A DNA stretch of 6,879 bases, from positions 1 to 6,879 of the forward strand of contig JAGDMJ010000185.1 in assembly GCA_017860555.1 (NCBI GenBank), written 5' to 3'. A program made the position numbers and the translations under genes. Origin of the DNA: Bacteroidota bacterium (lineage in GTDB: Bacteria > Bacteroidota > Ignavibacteria > UBA10030 > UBA6906). Shown here in pieces: positions 5,651-6,879 of the stretch; position 1 is the stretch's first letter; each line of letters begins with the position of its first letter. The notes under the pieces were generated by a model. The model was not told the origin of the DNA. It did not search any database and saw nothing but the letters and a program-made list of their open reading frames with translations.

Positions 5651-6879
5651 ATGAGAAAGCATCCCATACTGTTCGCAAGCATGACCGCGCTCGCCGCGTC
5701 TTTCGCCTGGGCTCCGGCCCCGGGTCAGACCGAAGATCTCCGGAAAGCATATGCGGCGGTCCTCCAGGAACTCTCGTCCGCGCTCCGCGAAAGACAGGTC
5801 GAGGACCCCGGGAATCCGGATTTTGGGGCAATCCAGTGCGAGCATTGCGGCGTGTTGCATACGCGCGCAGCGGAAGCCGTTTATCCGTTCGCCGTCCAAT
5901 CGGGGATCACCGGTGACACCACCTTTCAGCGCGCTGCGATCCTCGCCGGCAACTGGTTGATGAATCAACAACAGCGGGATGGGAGTTGGAAGGAAACCCC
6001 GGAAGAATGGACCGGCACCACCACCGATCAGCTCCTTATGATGGCCCTCGCGTTCTCCCGTCTCTCAAAAGACCTTTCGTCTTCGGAACGCGAGCGGTGG
6101 AGGTCGTCCATCGAAGGAGCGGCGGACTACCTTTACAGGGTAATGGAACCCGAGTTCGCCAGCATCAACTACGTGGCAACGACTGCCGCAACGCTCGTAG
6201 CCGCGAACATGGTAGTGCCGAAGAAGGAATACCTGCAGAAGGCCCGGGAACTCGCACACAGAACGATCTCAAAAATGGACGCGGATGGGTTCATCGACGG
6301 CGAAGGGGGGAGAAGCCACGCCGTAAAACTGGGCGTGGATCTGGGCTACGACATGGAGATGTCACTCTGGGGCCTGGGCTACTATGCGAAGGAATGCGAC
6401 GACACCCTCGTCGCCGAAGCGGTGCGGCATTCGTTGCGCAATCACCTGTTCTTCATCTATCCGGATGGCTCAATGGACAATTCCTGGGGAATCCGCTCGA
6501 ACAAGTGGACAACCTATGGAGGTGTCACCTCTGACGGCTGCCAGGTCCTTTTTTCTCTTTTCAGCTCCGAAGACCCTCGATATGTAACGGCAGCGGCCAG
6601 GAATCTAAAGTACCTCACAACAAACATGAAAGGTGGCATTGTGGGATACGGTCCGCACCAGTGGGACATCTTCGACAGGCCGCCATGTATCTATCCGACA
6701 TTCACAAAAGCAAAGAACATAGCCTTTGCCTATGAGCTGGAGCGGGAAGGGGCTCTTCGCGCAGCACCGCTGCCCGCTGAGACGGGACCGTTCCTCAAAT
6801 ACTTCAAGACGCTTGATCTTGTCCTGGTGCGAACGGAGAAGCTGATGGCCACGGTGACTGCATACGGATACAAAGACGT
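5651..6879 (+). CDS. Secreted protein with a possible alpha/alpha-toroid fold (3' truncated)
   Basis: The frame is open from ATG 5651 to the window edge, giving 409 residues with no stop. The N terminus MRKHPILFASMTALAASFAWAPAPGQ is a likely Sec signal peptide, cleaved around residues 21-26. A short CEHC motif (Cys63, Cys66) comes early. GNWLMNQQQRDGSWKETPEEWTGTTTDQLLMMALAF (100-135) has the Q..DGSW pattern seen in helical-toroid proteins, and repeated helix-like units follow with GFIDGEGG (213-220), MEMSLWGLGYYA (235-246), SWGIRSNKWTTYGGVTSDGCQ (278-298) and GYGPHQWDIFDRPPCIYPT (332-350). This suggests an (alpha/alpha)n barrel like those of polysaccharide lyases, heparinases or glycoside hydrolases, perhaps acting on extracellular glycans. 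That is inference from pattern, and I do not recognise a named family. There is no Shine-Dalgarno sequence, which is common in Bacteroidota. The C-terminal end, possibly with a sorting domain, lies outside. Confidence 0.75.
   Translation, partial: MRKHPILFASMTALAASFAWAPAPGQTEDLRKAYAAVLQELSSALRERQVEDPGNPDFGAIQCEHCGVLHTRAAEAVYPFAVQSGITGDTTFQRAAILAGNWLMNQQQRDGSWKETPEEWTGTTTDQLLMMALAFSRLSKDLSSSERERWRSSIEGAADYLYRVMEPEFASINYVATTAATLVAANMVVPKKEYLQKARELAHRTISKMDADGFIDGEGGRSHAVKLGVDLGYDMEMSLWGLGYYAKECDDTLVAEAVRHSLRNHLFFIYPDGSMDNSWGIRSNKWTTYGGVTSDGCQVLFSLFSSEDPRYVTAAARNLKYLTTNMKGGIVGYGPHQWDIFDRPPCIYPTFTKAKNIAFAYELEREGALRAAPLPAETGPFLKYFKTLDLVLVRTEKLMATVTAYGYKD

Noticed and set aside
5294..5682. Several minus-strand open frames covering the tmRNA and its terminator
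   Set aside because: The stretch is a structured RNA gene on the plus strand with complete acceptor stem, T arm and tag frame; the frames are incidental.
5594..5971. Minus-strand 125-codon frame opposite the start of the secreted protein
   Set aside because: The plus-strand frame runs open for over 1,200 bases with a signal peptide and patterned motifs; the opposite frame has no recognisable features.
5986..6534. Plus-strand 182-codon frame overlapping the secreted protein
   Set aside because: It is in another frame of the same gene and gives an Arg/Gly-rich product without domain character; the frame starting at 5651 is the coherent one.
1..6879. CRISPR array, insertion sequence, phage or toxin-antitoxin genes
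   Set aside because: No spaced direct repeats, transposase or integrase motifs, or paired small toxin-antitoxin frames were seen. The ssrA 3' end is a common integration target, but no integrase or duplicated attachment sequence is visible here.

Overview
The window reads as chromosomal DNA of moderately high GC from a bacterium of the Bacteroidota/Chlorobiota (FCB) group, possibly an Ignavibacteria-like lineage. Two features support this. The gene cut by the left edge ends in a C-terminal sorting domain of the type IX secretion (Por) system, with an LPxxxxVxLxVFNLLGEEV-like strand and an SGTYFYRL-like end. The tmRNA encodes the tag ADYNYALAA, which resembles remembered Chlorobi tags more than proteobacterial ones. 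Assignment below group level is inference.

Layout. Bases 1-234 are the 3' end of a secreted or surface protein. A strong hairpin (265-302) separates it from a convergent minus-strand gene (308-991) for a transglutaminase-like cysteine-protein. A short divergent spacer leads to mntP (manganese efflux, 1035-1595), then a small lipoprotein gene (1665-2090). After about 180 bases with no recognisable gene comes a tight three-gene cluster: a YgfZ/GcvT-like folate-binding protein (2269-3339), an AlkZ/YcaQ-related winged-helix protein (3336-4193) and a LOG-family nucleotide phosphoribohydrolase-like protein (4196-5032). The first two overlap by ATGA and the third follows 2 bases after the second stop, so one transcript is likely. 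Next is ssrA, the tmRNA (5173-5550), with a recognisable sigma70-type promoter and a classic intrinsic terminator (5566-5595). The right end (5651-6879) holds a secreted protein with a helical-toroid look, cut by the window edge and preceded by a perfect 14-bp palindrome.

How the genes may work together. Most of the window looks like housekeeping or envelope DNA. The cluster is the most suggestive part. YgfZ proteins support Fe-S enzymes such as the tRNA methylthiotransferase MiaB, which acts on isopentenyl-adenosine. LOG enzymes cleave isopentenyl-AMP-type nucleotides. The middle protein is a relative of a DNA glycosylase. A shared role in modified-nucleotide handling or repair is possible but is inference only. 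No CRISPR array, phage gene, insertion sequence or clear defence system was seen.
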